The notes beneath the pieces were generated by a model. The model was not told where the DNA came from. It made no database searches and saw only the letters and a program-made list of their open reading frames with translations. This document shows positions 7,151 through 15,063 of a DNA stretch of 20,016 nt, piece by piece. The translations under genes were made by a program, and so were the position numbers. The stretch spans positions 1 to 20,016 of IMG/VR virus record IMGVR_UViG_3300021197_001952; one strand, written 5' to 3'. The stretch comes from a virus. Numbering within the stretch: the first letter of the stretch is position 1; each line of letters begins with the position of its first letter.

Positions 7151-8286
7151 TTAGATATGAAGTAGAATCCAGCGATATTAGCTGATGTAGTAAATCCTGC
7201 TGGGTTTTTGATAATGAGATCAAATTTACTATTTGATCCTGAAAGATAAGGGAACGTAATATTCAGTACATCATTAGTAATTACGTTCCATGCTGAATTA
7301 GGTAGTATAAATCCTGAAAGTAAGCCTGTGTATAGGGTGCTGATACCGGTAAAGCTTGTATAAAGGCTAGTATCATTCGAACTGAGCATAACAAACTCAG
7401 TCTCGTTATAATTACCACCAAGAAAAGTATATGAATATGCTTCTAAATCTGAAGCAGACTTTGCAATAGTTACTGGATCACCATTTGTTTCTATGACATT
7501 GGAACCAGAAGCATTAAAATATATATTAGTTAACTCTGGTATACCGGATAGATTTATTGTTTCTGTTTCAGCAATACTCGATAAGTTAGTAAAGAAGTTA
7601 TCATAATCGAGCGATGACAACGGTTGTTGAAAGTTAAACCTACTATCTACATTAACAAAATTTTGCTCAATAAAGTATATTGGACTTGAGATTTCATTCT
7701 CATTTCTGAATAGCCAACCTTTAATAGTAAAAGATGTATCACCAACAACTCTAAACTTGTCACTATAGGTTGTCTCAGTAGGATTATTTAAGGTAATATT
7801 TTGATCCCATAAAACTTCTGTTCGTATTTCTACAGGCGCTCCAGATAGTGCTGTAGGTTCCTCCCACGCAAGAACTATATATGGGTTAGTATAGGGAACA
7901 AAGTTAGATACTATCTGCTCCATGTCTTGCATATACCGACACATTATGGACATATTAACTTGTAAATTAACTGGTACAGGTGTTCTAATTGAAGTAGAAA
8001 TATTACTGCTTTGATAATTTTCAAAATTATTCAACTTATTAAACACTCTATCATTATCATATGATATAGATGCTAAATCAATTGAAACAACTGGAAGTGT
8101 TAAGTTTTGAGCTTTGTTAACTATATCATACATGATACGCTGCTTAGGAGCAAAAACATACCTTACCTCAACATTTTGGCGCGCGTTACCATTTCTATCA
8201 TAACGTTTAATAACTGTGTCATCAAACGCAGCAGTAAACTGAGTAAGTAAATTTTTTATCTCAAAATTGTACGTATAATTCTTCAA
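7147..8286 (-). CDS. 15: Tail sheath stabiliser/terminator, T4 gp15-like
   Basis: In T4, gp15 caps the tail and links it to the neck. This 379-residue protein aligns by eye to gp15 in its first 200 residues: VRYVFAPKQRIMYDIVNKAQ (41-60), then MSIMCRYMQDMEQIVSNFVP with YTNPY (112-136), then FTIKGWLF (186-193). These match the T4 blocks ITYASKEHFMMKLNK, LSIFTRYEDDMFQIVEQILPYFQPH and LTFEVNGWMYPP. Residues from about 200 to 379 form an extension beyond the 272-residue T4 protein and are rich in Ser, Asn and Thr. The start is TTG at 8286: the alignment needs residues right from the N-terminus and the next Met is residue 52. TTAAATA (8296-8302) lies 9 nt upstream. Confidence 0.82.
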   Translation of the reverse strand: MKNYTYNFEIKNLLTQFTAAFDDTVIKRYDRNGNARQNVEVRYVFAPKQRIMYDIVNKAQNLTLPVVSIDLASISYDNDRVFNKLNNFENYQSSNISTSIRTPVPVNLQVNMSIMCRYMQDMEQIVSNFVPYTNPYIVLAWEEPTALSGAPVEIRTEVLWDQNITLNNPTETTYSDKFRVVGDTSFTIKGWLFRNENEISSPIYFIEQNFVNVDSRFNFQQPLSSLDYDNFFTNLSSIAETETINLSGIPELTNIYFNASGSNVIETNGDPVTIAKSASDLEAYSYTFLGGNYNETEFVMLSSNDTSLYTSFTGISTLYTGLLSGFILPNSAWNVITNDVLNITFPYLSGSNSKFDLIIKNPAGFTTSANIAGFYFISN

Positions 8287-8302
8287 AGCTACTATTATTT
8301 AA

Positions 8303-9931
8303 TTAAACAAACCTGTCTACAAAGTATTTTGGTAGCTTATGCTTAGACTTTAGTATGGCATTTACAATAGTACCGTCAAGAATATACGTAATACACTCAT
8401 CTTTTTTCGATCTCACACCTCTACCACATGATTGAATTAAGGAACATAACATTTTATTCTGATACCAATCGAAATCATTTTTCATCATTCGTTCAATACG
8501 AACATCTTTAGTAGGTAAGAAAGGAGCTTTAACAATTATTTGGAACTTTGCAAGATCACCTTTCAAATCAACCCCATATGACATTGAAGGTGATACTAAT
8601 ACAGTAGGATCTGGATCTGTCATATGAGCTTCTAGAATCTCTTCATTTCTAACACCTGGTTCACGATATAAAAATCTACTATCATGCAAAATATTTGATA
8701 TTTTAAGCGTTATTGAGTTATTCTGTGAATGAATAATGCCTTTATCGTCTTTATGATGTGCGCATATCTCACCAATCTGCTTAATAATACGTGGTAAGTA
8801 TTTATCCATTGTATGGTAGTTAAGCTTATACTTTGGATTACATATAATAGGAGCTTTCTTAGGATCAAAACTTGACTCAGCTTCAACGTATTTATAATCT
8901 GTAATACCAAGACTCTTACAAAAGTTATCTGGGTCAATAATAGTAGCAGACATAAGTATGACTTTATCAGCATACTCAAACAATCTATGCGCAAGCTTAT
9001 CAACCTTTAGAGGCATAAATGTTATTGACTGCTTATCTTTCTCAAAGACATATTCTGACTCATCCCAAGAGTCAATAACTAATTCCACTTTACTATGAAT
9101 ATTAATTAACCGTGTCATCATCGAAGTAAGATCTTGAATAGCTTTCTGATTCTTACTCTTCTTGTTAGCAATAATATCCTTTAGGTCTTCAATCTTATCA
9201 GTAATATCAACAGCAACACCACTTAACCATTTAACAGCAGAGTTACTACTCATATATGGTTTAATATTAACATCCAATCTACTCAAAAAGACATAGTCAA
9301 CAACACAAGTAAACTCCTTAACAAGCTGATCTTCAAGTTCAGATGCTTCATCACATATTAGAAACTGCCTCTTCTTAAGATGATCAGGTAAAGCAAAGAA
9401 CATATTATAGTTAAGAGTATTAAACTTCGATACTAAAGTCTTATTCCGCTGCTCGTAATATGGACACTTACACTCAGCCCAGCACTGACGCTTAAGACTA
9501 GGTGCATGTAAGCATGGTGCAATATCTACCGGGTATCGATCATCAATAGCGCACTGATAATTAGACTTACCTTTTAAGACTTCTACATCATCAAACAACT
9601 CTTTATACTGATCTTGTAATGCTTTTGTTATAGTTAATGCAGTCGTCCCAAACGCTCTCTCGTTATTGCAATCTTCTTCGTAGTTATATCCACCGGATGT
9701 TCGTTTATAGGCTAAGTAACTAGTAACAATATCTCTAAATTCCTTACTACTACTATCTGATACGTTACCTAGAGTTTTAGATATAAACGACTTACCTGAT
9801 CCAGTTGGTGCATTACAAATAACAAACTTATGCCCATTATCAAAAGCATCATCTATATTTTTAAGGAGCTTTACCTGCGAAGGATTAGGATCGTAGCCTT
9901 CGGGGAATTTTTGGAGTAGTCTAGATATCAC
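8303..9931 (-). CDS. DinG/XPD-type SF2 helicase with Fe-S-like Cys cluster
   Basis: This 542-residue DNA helicase has a Gln19 Q-motif, Walker A APTGSGKS (residues 41-48), Walker B CDEAS (193-197, Ser replacing the last residue of DEAH), MSATI (motif III) and QSCGRGVRSKKDE (motif VI). Between Walker A and B lie Cys127, 140, 150, 154 and 156. This is the place where XPD/DinG enzymes hold a 4Fe-4S cluster, so an iron-sulphur domain is likely. The NTLNYNMFF segment just before motif II is also typical of this family. It would unwind 5'-to-3', acting in phage replication or recombination repair. It starts at GTG 9931, with no alternative Met nearby. A sigma70-like promoter precedes it, overlapping the stop of the upstream gene. 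Confidence 0.85.
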   Translation of the reverse strand: MISRLLQKFPEGYDPNPSQVKLLKNIDDAFDNGHKFVICNAPTGSGKSFISKTLGNVSDSSSKEFRDIVTSYLAYKRTSGGYNYEEDCNNERAFGTTALTITKALQDQYKELFDDVEVLKGKSNYQCAIDDRYPVDIAPCLHAPSLKRQCWAECKCPYYEQRNKTLVSKFNTLNYNMFFALPDHLKKRQFLICDEASELEDQLVKEFTCVVDYVFLSRLDVNIKPYMSSNSAVKWLSGVAVDITDKIEDLKDIIANKKSKNQKAIQDLTSMMTRLINIHSKVELVIDSWDESEYVFEKDKQSITFMPLKVDKLAHRLFEYADKVILMSATIIDPDNFCKSLGITDYKYVEAESSFDPKKAPIICNPKYKLNYHTMDKYLPRIIKQIGEICAHHKDDKGIIHSQNNSITLKISNILHDSRFLYREPGVRNEEILEAHMTDPDPTVLVSPSMSYGVDLKGDLAKFQIIVKAPFLPTKDVRIERMMKNDFDWYQNKMLCSLIQSCGRGVRSKKDECITYILDGTIVNAILKSKHKLPKYFVDRFV

Positions 9932-9938
9932 TAAACTA

Positions 9939-9966
9939 ATTGTAGTCTACTAACTCTATTAATCAA
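9939..9966 (-). promoter_or_regulatory. Early sigma70-like promoter of the helicase gene
   Basis: On the minus strand, TTGATT (9961-9966), a 16-bp spacer and TACAAT (9939-9944) are followed by 7 nt and the GTG start. The -35 overlaps the last codon and stop of the 116-residue upstream gene. Hexamer spacing and the G before TTGATT are identical in three other promoters of this window. The expected transcription start is at or next to the GTG. Confidence 0.7.
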
Positions 9967-10309
9967 CGTCTCTTAGCGGTAGAATGTAAACTAACTCATC
10001 ATACAGTTTTGACTTCTTAGATGAATCTAACAATTTAACCTGTAGATCTAAATCTTGTATATTTAAAAATATTTTAGTTTTATAATTAAGAGTTGTTACA
10101 GTACCTTCTTTACTAATATCATAAGGATAAGGTACTTCATATATACGAGTACGTTCACCATCTTCTAAAGTTAATCTTGCGTAGTGCTGCTTTACTTGAA
10201 ATATTTTAAGTTTACCCTTTCTAATAATTTTCTTATCAGTCTTAATCGCTATAGTTTCTAGCAAATAAGGTTTAATATATTCAGAAAAATTTTCTAGTGA
10301 AGTAGTCAT
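9959..10309 (-). CDS. Unknown conserved-looking phage protein
   Basis: This protein of 116 residues is basic in the N-terminal half (KTDKKIIRKGKLKIFQVKQH, residues 23-42) and has several predicted beta-strands, such as YARLTLEDGERTRIYEV (43-59). I do not recognise the family. No membrane segment, signal peptide or cysteine cluster is present. The ATG overlaps the stop of the preceding gene (ATGA), so the product is made together with the Sm-like protein and the co-chaperonin, in an early unit. Its charge and strand pattern would fit a small nucleic-acid-binding or RNA-polymerase-binding protein, but that is speculation. Confidence 0.75.
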   Translation of the reverse strand: MTTSLENFSEYIKPYLLETIAIKTDKKIIRKGKLKIFQVKQHYARLTLEDGERTRIYEVPYPYDISKEGTVTTLNYKTKIFLNIQDLDLQVKLLDSSKKSKLYDELVYILPLRDVD

Positions 10310-10680
10310 GAGTTGAGATAACCAGCTTTTTGTTCAGCTGACATGGGGTAGATGTTTTCGTTAAAATAAGGCCAGAACTCTGAAGCAGGAATCTCTTTAA
10401 TTAAGTCAACCTGATTACAGTTAATTGTTCTATAATTCTGCATTAAGATATCCCATACTACTAATAAGTTATCTGCTGCCTCGTTAATCTTTTTTGGTCC
10501 CTTTGGCGGTCTGTAGTTAAGAGTTGTTCGTCCGTTTACGGAATTTAAAAGATCGTATGATTTCGTGCAAAGCATTCGTCTTGTAGGACCATCACCCGGC
10601 CTCGGATCACGTCTTACAAATCGAACATCGCATACATTATTCAAAAGTATACTGTCTAAAGCTGACCTTTGAATAATCAC
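10306..10680 (-). CDS. Small protein, possibly WYL_2 Sm-like family
   Basis: This 124-residue protein has a pattern that I associate with the Sm/SH3-like 'WYL_2' phage family: an N-terminal helix followed by VCDVRFVRRD (residues 16-25), RRMLCT (34-39), a variable loop, VVWDI (74-78) and YRTINCNQVDLI (83-94). Members are common in T4-like phages and are thought to bind nucleic acid or protein; no function is proven. It starts with GTG, which overlaps the stop of the co-chaperonin gene (GTGA), and ends overlapping the next gene. The family call is moderate. Confidence 0.7.
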   Translation of the reverse strand: MIIQRSALDSILLNNVCDVRFVRRDPRPGDGPTRRMLCTKSYDLLNSVNGRTTLNYRPPKGPKKINEAADNLLVVWDILMQNYRTINCNQVDLIKEIPASEFWPYFNENIYPMSAEQKAGYLNS

Positions 10681-11075
10681 TCCTTAAGTGTACAAATACC
10701 GAACAGGCGATCCTCATTTAAGAAGATACCCTTTTTAAGTTTCTTACCATTTATATCTAGATTAGAAATACTAACTCCTAGATTGTTAGGGAAGATAACA
10801 ACATCACCTACCTTAACATACTCAGCTTTCGGACCAGTAAGAATAACTCTAGCTTTACGCCAAGCTTTTGTAATCGCATTGGTTGGAACAAAAATTCCAT
10901 TGCGTTGAATTTCACCTTCGTCATTCTCATCAACATATTCTACAAGTAAAATATCATCAAAGATAAAATTTAATTCAAAATCATCCGTAAGACCAATATC
11001 ACCTTCACTATGTGTAGAGAGGTCAATTAGATGTTTCTGAGAAGGTAGACGGTCAATACTTTCATGTGCAGGCAT
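10677..11075 (-). CDS. GroES-like co-chaperonin, probable gp31 analogue
   Basis: This 132-residue protein matches the GroES fold: DDILLVEYVDENDEGEIQRN (40-59), then GIFVPTNA (mobile-loop region, 60-67), KARVILTGPKAEYVKVGDVV (74-93) with a GroES-like GxxxxxVKVGDxV pattern, and IFLNEDRLFGI (117-127), equivalent to the C-terminal strand. An extra ~38-residue N-terminal arm precedes the fold. T4 gp31 replaces GroES so that GroEL can fold gp23, and the same role is likely here. The gene heads a three-gene unit. Its promoter combines an early -35/-10 with the late heptamer CTAAATA 5 nt before ATG, as expected for a chaperone needed before and during capsid synthesis. Confidence 0.75.
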   Translation of the reverse strand: MPAHESIDRLPSQKHLIDLSTHSEGDIGLTDDFELNFIFDDILLVEYVDENDEGEIQRNGIFVPTNAITKAWRKARVILTGPKAEYVKVGDVVIFPNNLGVSISNLDINGKKLKKGIFLNEDRLFGICTLKE

Positions 11076-11080
11076 ATAGA

Positions 11081-11108
11081 TATTTAGCTAGTGTTTTAAA
11101 ATAATCAA
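11081..11108 (-). promoter_or_regulatory. Dual early/late promoter of the co-chaperonin gene
   Basis: On the minus strand, TTGATT (11103-11108), a 16-bp spacer and TAAATA (11081-11086) form a sigma70-like promoter. The same -10 bases, read one base longer, make CTAAATA (11081-11087), the late heptamer, placed exactly 5 nt before the ATG at 11075. Both classes would start at or near the ATG. Confidence 0.7.
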
Positions 11109-11109
11109 C

Positions 11110-11472
11110 TTACATTTCCATATAAGATTTTAACTCTCTAACCGAAATATGCTTATTTTTTGCTATAAGTTCTAGATGTTCAACCTCTTCTGTTTTATCT
11201 TTCTTTTTTTTCTTTATATAGCTAATACGTTTAAATTGAAGTCTAGGAATTATGTTATAATAAAGACGATACATTCTTTGTTTATCATCAAATATACCAC
11301 AATATTTATTAAGTATATTATTTGCAAATGATACTGTATCTTTACTATACATTGAAAACCACCTATTAAGCAAAAAAGGTACAAATGCTTGCTCTCCTTC
11401 TGAGTCTAAATAATCTGGCTGCTTCCTCTTATCAGAAAAGAATAATTTATTTTGTAGTTGAAAGAAATTCAT
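11110..11472 (-). CDS. 62: Probable clamp-loader A subunit (gp62-like)
   Basis: This 120-residue protein has the pattern seen in phage clamp-loader A subunits: FVPFLLNRWFSMYSKDTVSF (30-49), then ANNILNKY (50-57), then YRLYYNIIPRLQFKRISYIK (68-87) followed by a run of lysines. In related proteins this corresponds to 'PFM(V)NR..S', 'ANEMN' and 'P+++RF.+W.K'. With the large subunit (gp44-like, outside the window) it would load the sliding clamp for replication. It is shorter than T4 gp62 (187). Its ATG overlaps the stop of the exostosin-like gene (ATGA), so it is the last gene of the sugar operon, an odd place for a replication gene. The call rests on a motif pattern only. Confidence 0.55.
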   Translation of the reverse strand: MNFFQLQNKLFFSDKRKQPDYLDSEGEQAFVPFLLNRWFSMYSKDTVSFANNILNKYCGIFDDKQRMYRLYYNIIPRLQFKRISYIKKKKKDKTEEVEHLELIAKNKHISVRELKSYMEM

Positions 11473-12305
11473 AGTTTAGAACATATATATTCAGCAACTG
11501 CTTTAACACTATATCGTGTATTATAGTCACTATCTTGCTGATCCTTAACTAATTGTAACATATCAATATCAGAAAGCAAATCTATAATTACATTACCTGC
11601 ATCATTTACCCAATCATCCACTTGTACAATATAACTATCTTTATATATTTCATTTTGAGGTAATCTAGGAGATACAACAACAGTACCGCTACGTAAACCT
11701 TCATAATGACGGAATGTTTCCATACTTACATTACCCGCTGGGCAAATAACTATTTTTGAGTTATATAAACGTTCTGAATATTTCGCTGGATCAAACCCCA
11801 TATTAAAACCTTTTGTAATATTAATATCCAGCTTAAGGTGTTTATGAGTTTTTTTAATTTCTAAATCAGTAAAGAACTTAATTATAGGATCCATATAATC
11901 CACTCGATTTTGTGATGCCATATGCCCGGAGAAAAATACATCAACCGGCCGTTCTTTAATAGTTCTATTTTTTAATTTACTATGCTTTTTATTATAACCC
12001 AATGGTAGTGGAAAAACATTAACCTCTTCTTGTTCTGGTAGTAAATATGATTTAAATACTAATACATCATCACGATTTTTCCATTCATCTAGAATGCAAT
12101 CTGTCATGTATTCATCATGTACTGCGAGTATAACATTACGGGTTGCCTCACTAAGTACAACTTCATCTCTACGATCCCACTCAGGGGTTACGCTTACAAT
12201 ATGAAGTGTTAGAGCATCAACCTTATCTGTGAGATGTTTAATAATACCTTGCAAGTAGTTCCACTCACAAACGTTATCTTCTACTCCGTAATATTTAACA
12301 ATCAT
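11469..12305 (-). CDS. Exostosin/RXYLT1-like glycosyltransferase
   Basis: This 278-residue protein has the C-terminal signature of the exostosin-like superfamily: VFFSGHM (123-129), then a long gap, then VICPAGNVSMETFRHYEGLR (186-205) and SGTVVVSP (206-213). The conserved Glu of METFRHYEGL is expected to contact the nucleotide-sugar donor. No signal or membrane segment is present, so it acts in the cytoplasm. It probably transfers a sugar from a nucleotide donor to an unknown acceptor. The ATG overlaps the stop of the upstream gene (TAATG), and it is co-transcribed with the GDP-sugar genes, which suggests a linked pathway. Confidence 0.8.
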   Translation of the reverse strand: MIVKYYGVEDNVCEWNYLQGIIKHLTDKVDALTLHIVSVTPEWDRRDEVVLSEATRNVILAVHDEYMTDCILDEWKNRDDVLVFKSYLLPEQEEVNVFPLPLGYNKKHSKLKNRTIKERPVDVFFSGHMASQNRVDYMDPIIKFFTDLEIKKTHKHLKLDINITKGFNMGFDPAKYSERLYNSKIVICPAGNVSMETFRHYEGLRSGTVVVSPRLPQNEIYKDSYIVQVDDWVNDAGNVIIDLLSDIDMLQLVKDQQDSDYNTRYSVKAVAEYICSKL

Positions 12306-12886
12306 TATACAACAATCTTTGTAGTAGCTACAAATTGATCCTTTACTTCTGCATTAAAATAATCAATAACCTCTTGCATAAACGCTTGAGCTTCTTCATC
12401 AGATAATTCAGATGAGAAAGCAAAACCAGGAGCTTTGTGACCTGCGTAAATATTAATTGCCGTATGACCAACAGCAACATTTTCTAAACTATAGGTAATT
12501 GAAACACTCACTTTACCTTCTTTACGTGCTTCTCCATCAGAGCCTACAAAAACCTTTTGCACCATAAGATCATCACCATCCATTTCAATAGGGGCATCAA
12601 TTCGCTTACTTAAAAACTTTGCAATCTCTGTATTAAGAAGTCGTTGAAAGGATACAGCACCTAGAGGTCCTAAATTAGGAATCTCCCAACAGAAGTTAAT
12701 AGCATCTTCTGAAGCAATAAAATCATCGGAAAGAGTATCTTCAAGATCGATAAGATTCTCAGTTACATCCATTGGTGCTCGGAAAGCAACAATATTACCT
12801 ACTGGGGAGACTTCTTTTCGAAATTGTTCATACGCGAAACGCTTATGAATAAAGTCTCCATTATATTTTTCTTGTTTAATAATCAT
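12305..12886 (-). CDS. Conserved unknown protein in the sugar operon
   Basis: This is a 193-residue acidic protein. Notable segments are FRAPMDVTENLIDLEDTL (35-52), NFCWEIPNLGPLGAVSFQRL (64-83), IEMDGDDLMVQK (99-110), VSVSITYSLENVAVGHTAIN (126-145), AGHKAPGF (148-155) and a final FVATTKIVV. This looks like a tightly conserved soluble enzyme or binding protein. I recall similar sequences in T4-like marine phages but can assign no function. It lies between gmd and the exostosin-like gene, 17 bp after gmd. The N-terminal MIIKQEKYNGDF suggests the ATG at 12886 is right. Confidence 0.8.
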   Translation of the reverse strand: MIIKQEKYNGDFIHKRFAYEQFRKEVSPVGNIVAFRAPMDVTENLIDLEDTLSDDFIASEDAINFCWEIPNLGPLGAVSFQRLLNTEIAKFLSKRIDAPIEMDGDDLMVQKVFVGSDGEARKEGKVSVSITYSLENVAVGHTAINIYAGHKAPGFAFSSELSDEEAQAFMQEVIDYFNAEVKDQFVATTKIVV

Positions 12887-12903
12887 TCTTCTACTATTAT
12901 ATT

Positions 12904-13896
12904 CTATAACTTTTTAGTATCAACGTCTTTGTTAAGCTTATTTGCAGCTACAAATATCATTTCATCGAGCATAGTCTCGAATGTGTATGTTGGTTTCCAT
13001 CCAAGCTTAGTTCTTAGCTTAGTAGAGTCACCTTTAAGGTGCTCAAGCTCCTCTGGTCGTTCGAACTGGTGCGCTGTTTTTACAAGCTTAGTATCTACAC
13101 CAAGCACATTAAATGTATAATCTACAAGATTTTGAACTGTATGAGATACTCCAGTAGAGCAAACATAGTTATCAGGATCATCTTGTTGAAGCATCAACCA
13201 CATCGCTTTTACATAATCTTTAGCATGCCCCCAATCGCGGCTTGCTGCCAGGTTACCAAGAACAAGATCTTTCTTACGACCCTGCTTAATATCTACTGCA
13301 CCATTTACGACCTTATTAGTTACAAAGTTCATACCACGTCTTGGTGATTCATGATTGAAAAGAATACCATTACTAATATGCATACCATAACTGTTTTTGT
13401 AGTTATTACAGATGTTGTAAGAAAATACTTTTGCACAGCCATATGGGCTTACAGGATTAAGTTTAGTAGTTTCTCTCTGGAATCCATCTTCATCAATAGT
13501 ATTACCAAACATTTCACTTGAAGAAGCTTGATAAATTCGAGCAGTAGGGCAAGTGAGTCTAATTGCTTCAAGTAGATTCAATGTTCCAAGTCCGGTAGCT
13601 TCAGCTGTATATATTGGAGCATCAAAACTAACACGTACGTGAGACTGCGCAGCTAAGTTATAGATTTCATGAGGGCCTTGAGCTTTCTGCAAGACACTAA
13701 CTAGTGACGACATGTCAGTTAAGTCTGCATAAACGAGCTTAACTCTGTTAAAAATATTATCAATACGAGTGGTATTATACTCCGGGGAAGAGTTGCGGCG
13801 AATAGTTCCCCATACTTCATATCCCTTATCTAGGAGAAGCTCTGCAAGATAAGATCCATCTTGCCCATTAATTCCTGTTATTAGCGCTGTTTTCAT
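12904..13896 (-). CDS. gmd: GDP-mannose 4,6-dehydratase
   Basis: This enzyme converts GDP-D-mannose to GDP-4-keto-6-deoxy-D-mannose. The protein of 330 residues is an extended short-chain dehydrogenase: TGINGQDGSY (7-16) is the NADP-binding glycine motif, SSSEMFG (125-131) contains the catalytic Ser/Glu, and Tyr152 and Lys156 form YxxxK. It is slightly shorter than typical Gmd (about 340-370). The ATG overlaps the stop of the ColD-like gene (ATGA). The order in the operon (reductase, thyX, dehydratase, gmd) supplies all steps from GDP-mannose to a deoxysugar donor. GDP-mannose itself must come from the host, because no manB or manC is present in the window. Confidence 0.94.
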   Translation of the reverse strand: MKTALITGINGQDGSYLAELLLDKGYEVWGTIRRNSSPEYNTTRIDNIFNRVKLVYADLTDMSSLVSVLQKAQGPHEIYNLAAQSHVRVSFDAPIYTAEATGLGTLNLLEAIRLTCPTARIYQASSSEMFGNTIDEDGFQRETTKLNPVSPYGCAKVFSYNICNNYKNSYGMHISNGILFNHESPRRGMNFVTNKVVNGAVDIKQGRKKDLVLGNLAASRDWGHAKDYVKAMWLMLQQDDPDNYVCSTGVSHTVQNLVDYTFNVLGVDTKLVKTAHQFERPEELEHLKGDSTKLRTKLGWKPTYTFETMLDEMIFVAANKLNKDVDTKKL

Positions 13897-15056
13897 CCTT
13901 TAATTAAGTTAACAATATTTCTAACATCCTCTTCCGACATACCTTGATGATTCGGTACATAAAAGCCATATTTATTGATCATAGTTGATATGGGAATGTT
14001 AGTATGACCTGTTCCAAATCTTCGCCACATAGGTGACATAGTCATTGAACCCGCAATAAGCGGTCTACATTCAACTCCATTATCACGAAGACGGTTTACA
14101 ATTTTATCTCTATCATAACTAACAATAGGATAACAAAAGCTTGATACAAAGCAGTCTTCCCTATCGATAATATTCAAAAGACTATCTTCTTTATTAAGAA
14201 GCTCTTGATATAATTTAAAGTTTTTATTACGTGCTGCAGAAAACTTATCTATCTTATCTACTTGACGTAGACCAATGACAGCTTGCAAGTCTGTAGATCT
14301 AACATTTAGTCCCGGTAAATAGAAAGCAAACTGCGCACTAAAATCATCAACTCTATTATTTGATCGTAATATATCTCTACTATTATTATCTAGATCTCTA
14401 TCCCATCCATGGCTACGGATCATAAGAAGTAAGTCGTTAATCTCATCATAACTAGTACAAACCATTCCACCTTCAATAGTAGAGATATGATGACCGTAAT
14501 ACATAGAAAAAAAACTCATAATACCAAACGTACCGAGCTTCTTACCTTTATACTCTGACCCCATACTCTCGCAGACATCCTCAATAAGAAGAACATCATA
14601 AGTATCGCAAAGCTCAACAATTTTATCCATATCAGGTACTAGACCTAAAACAGATACTAGAATAAATGCTGCTGGATTCTGACGTTTGAAAATCCATTCT
14701 AACCGGTCAAGATCTACTGAAAGATCTTGTTCGTTAGCATCAATAAGAATAGGATCTAGACCTAGCATTAGAGGTGAGCTAACATCTGTAGCCCAGCTTA
14801 AATCTGGTATAATTATTTTATTATTCTTAAGCTTACCCCCAAACTTAAGAGCGGCAAGTCCTAAAAGAATAGCAGATGATCCACTATTAACAAATACAGA
14901 ATTCTTTGTACCTAGCCAATTAGAAAACTTTGCTTCATATTCTTTAGTAATTGGACCCTTAGTAAGTTGAGGTATCTCTTTTTGATTAAGCCAGTTAATA
15001 AGGCCAGCTACATCTTCACGATCAATTGTATCTGATACAAGCTTAACAGGTTTCAT
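13893..15056 (-). CDS. colD: GDP-4-keto-6-deoxymannose 3-dehydratase, ColD-like
   Basis: This is a PLP enzyme of the DegT/DnrJ/EryC1/StrS fold, 387 residues from the ATG at 15056 (E. coli ColD: 388). The Schiff-base lysine of sugar aminotransferases is replaced by histidine: His189 in MYYGHHISTIEGG (185-197). This is the hallmark of the ColD and E1 3-dehydratases, which remove the C3 hydroxyl using glutamate. Other ColD-like blocks are LLIEDVCESMG (Asp160), IRSHGWDRDL, GVECRPLIAGS and GFYVPNHQ. I prefer this ATG, 7 nt after the thyX stop, to a TTG at 15101 that would overlap thyX. With gmd and the Fcl/ColC-like gene it predicts GDP-L-colitose synthesis. A CDP-sugar 3-dehydrase is the less likely alternative. 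Confidence 0.82.
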   Translation of the reverse strand: MKPVKLVSDTIDREDVAGLINWLNQKEIPQLTKGPITKEYEAKFSNWLGTKNSVFVNSGSSAILLGLAALKFGGKLKNNKIIIPDLSWATDVSSPLMLGLDPILIDANEQDLSVDLDRLEWIFKRQNPAAFILVSVLGLVPDMDKIVELCDTYDVLLIEDVCESMGSEYKGKKLGTFGIMSFFSMYYGHHISTIEGGMVCTSYDEINDLLLMIRSHGWDRDLDNNSRDILRSNNRVDDFSAQFAFYLPGLNVRSTDLQAVIGLRQVDKIDKFSAARNKNFKLYQELLNKEDSLLNIIDREDCFVSSFCYPIVSYDRDKIVNRLRDNGVECRPLIAGSMTMSPMWRRFGTGHTNIPISTMINKYGFYVPNHQGMSEEDVRNIVNLIKG

Positions 15057-15063
15057 ACCTATA

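Noticed and set aside
13893-15056. Sugar aminotransferase (for example perosamine synthase)
   Set aside because: The catalytic lysine that an aminotransferase needs is replaced by histidine at the Schiff-base position.
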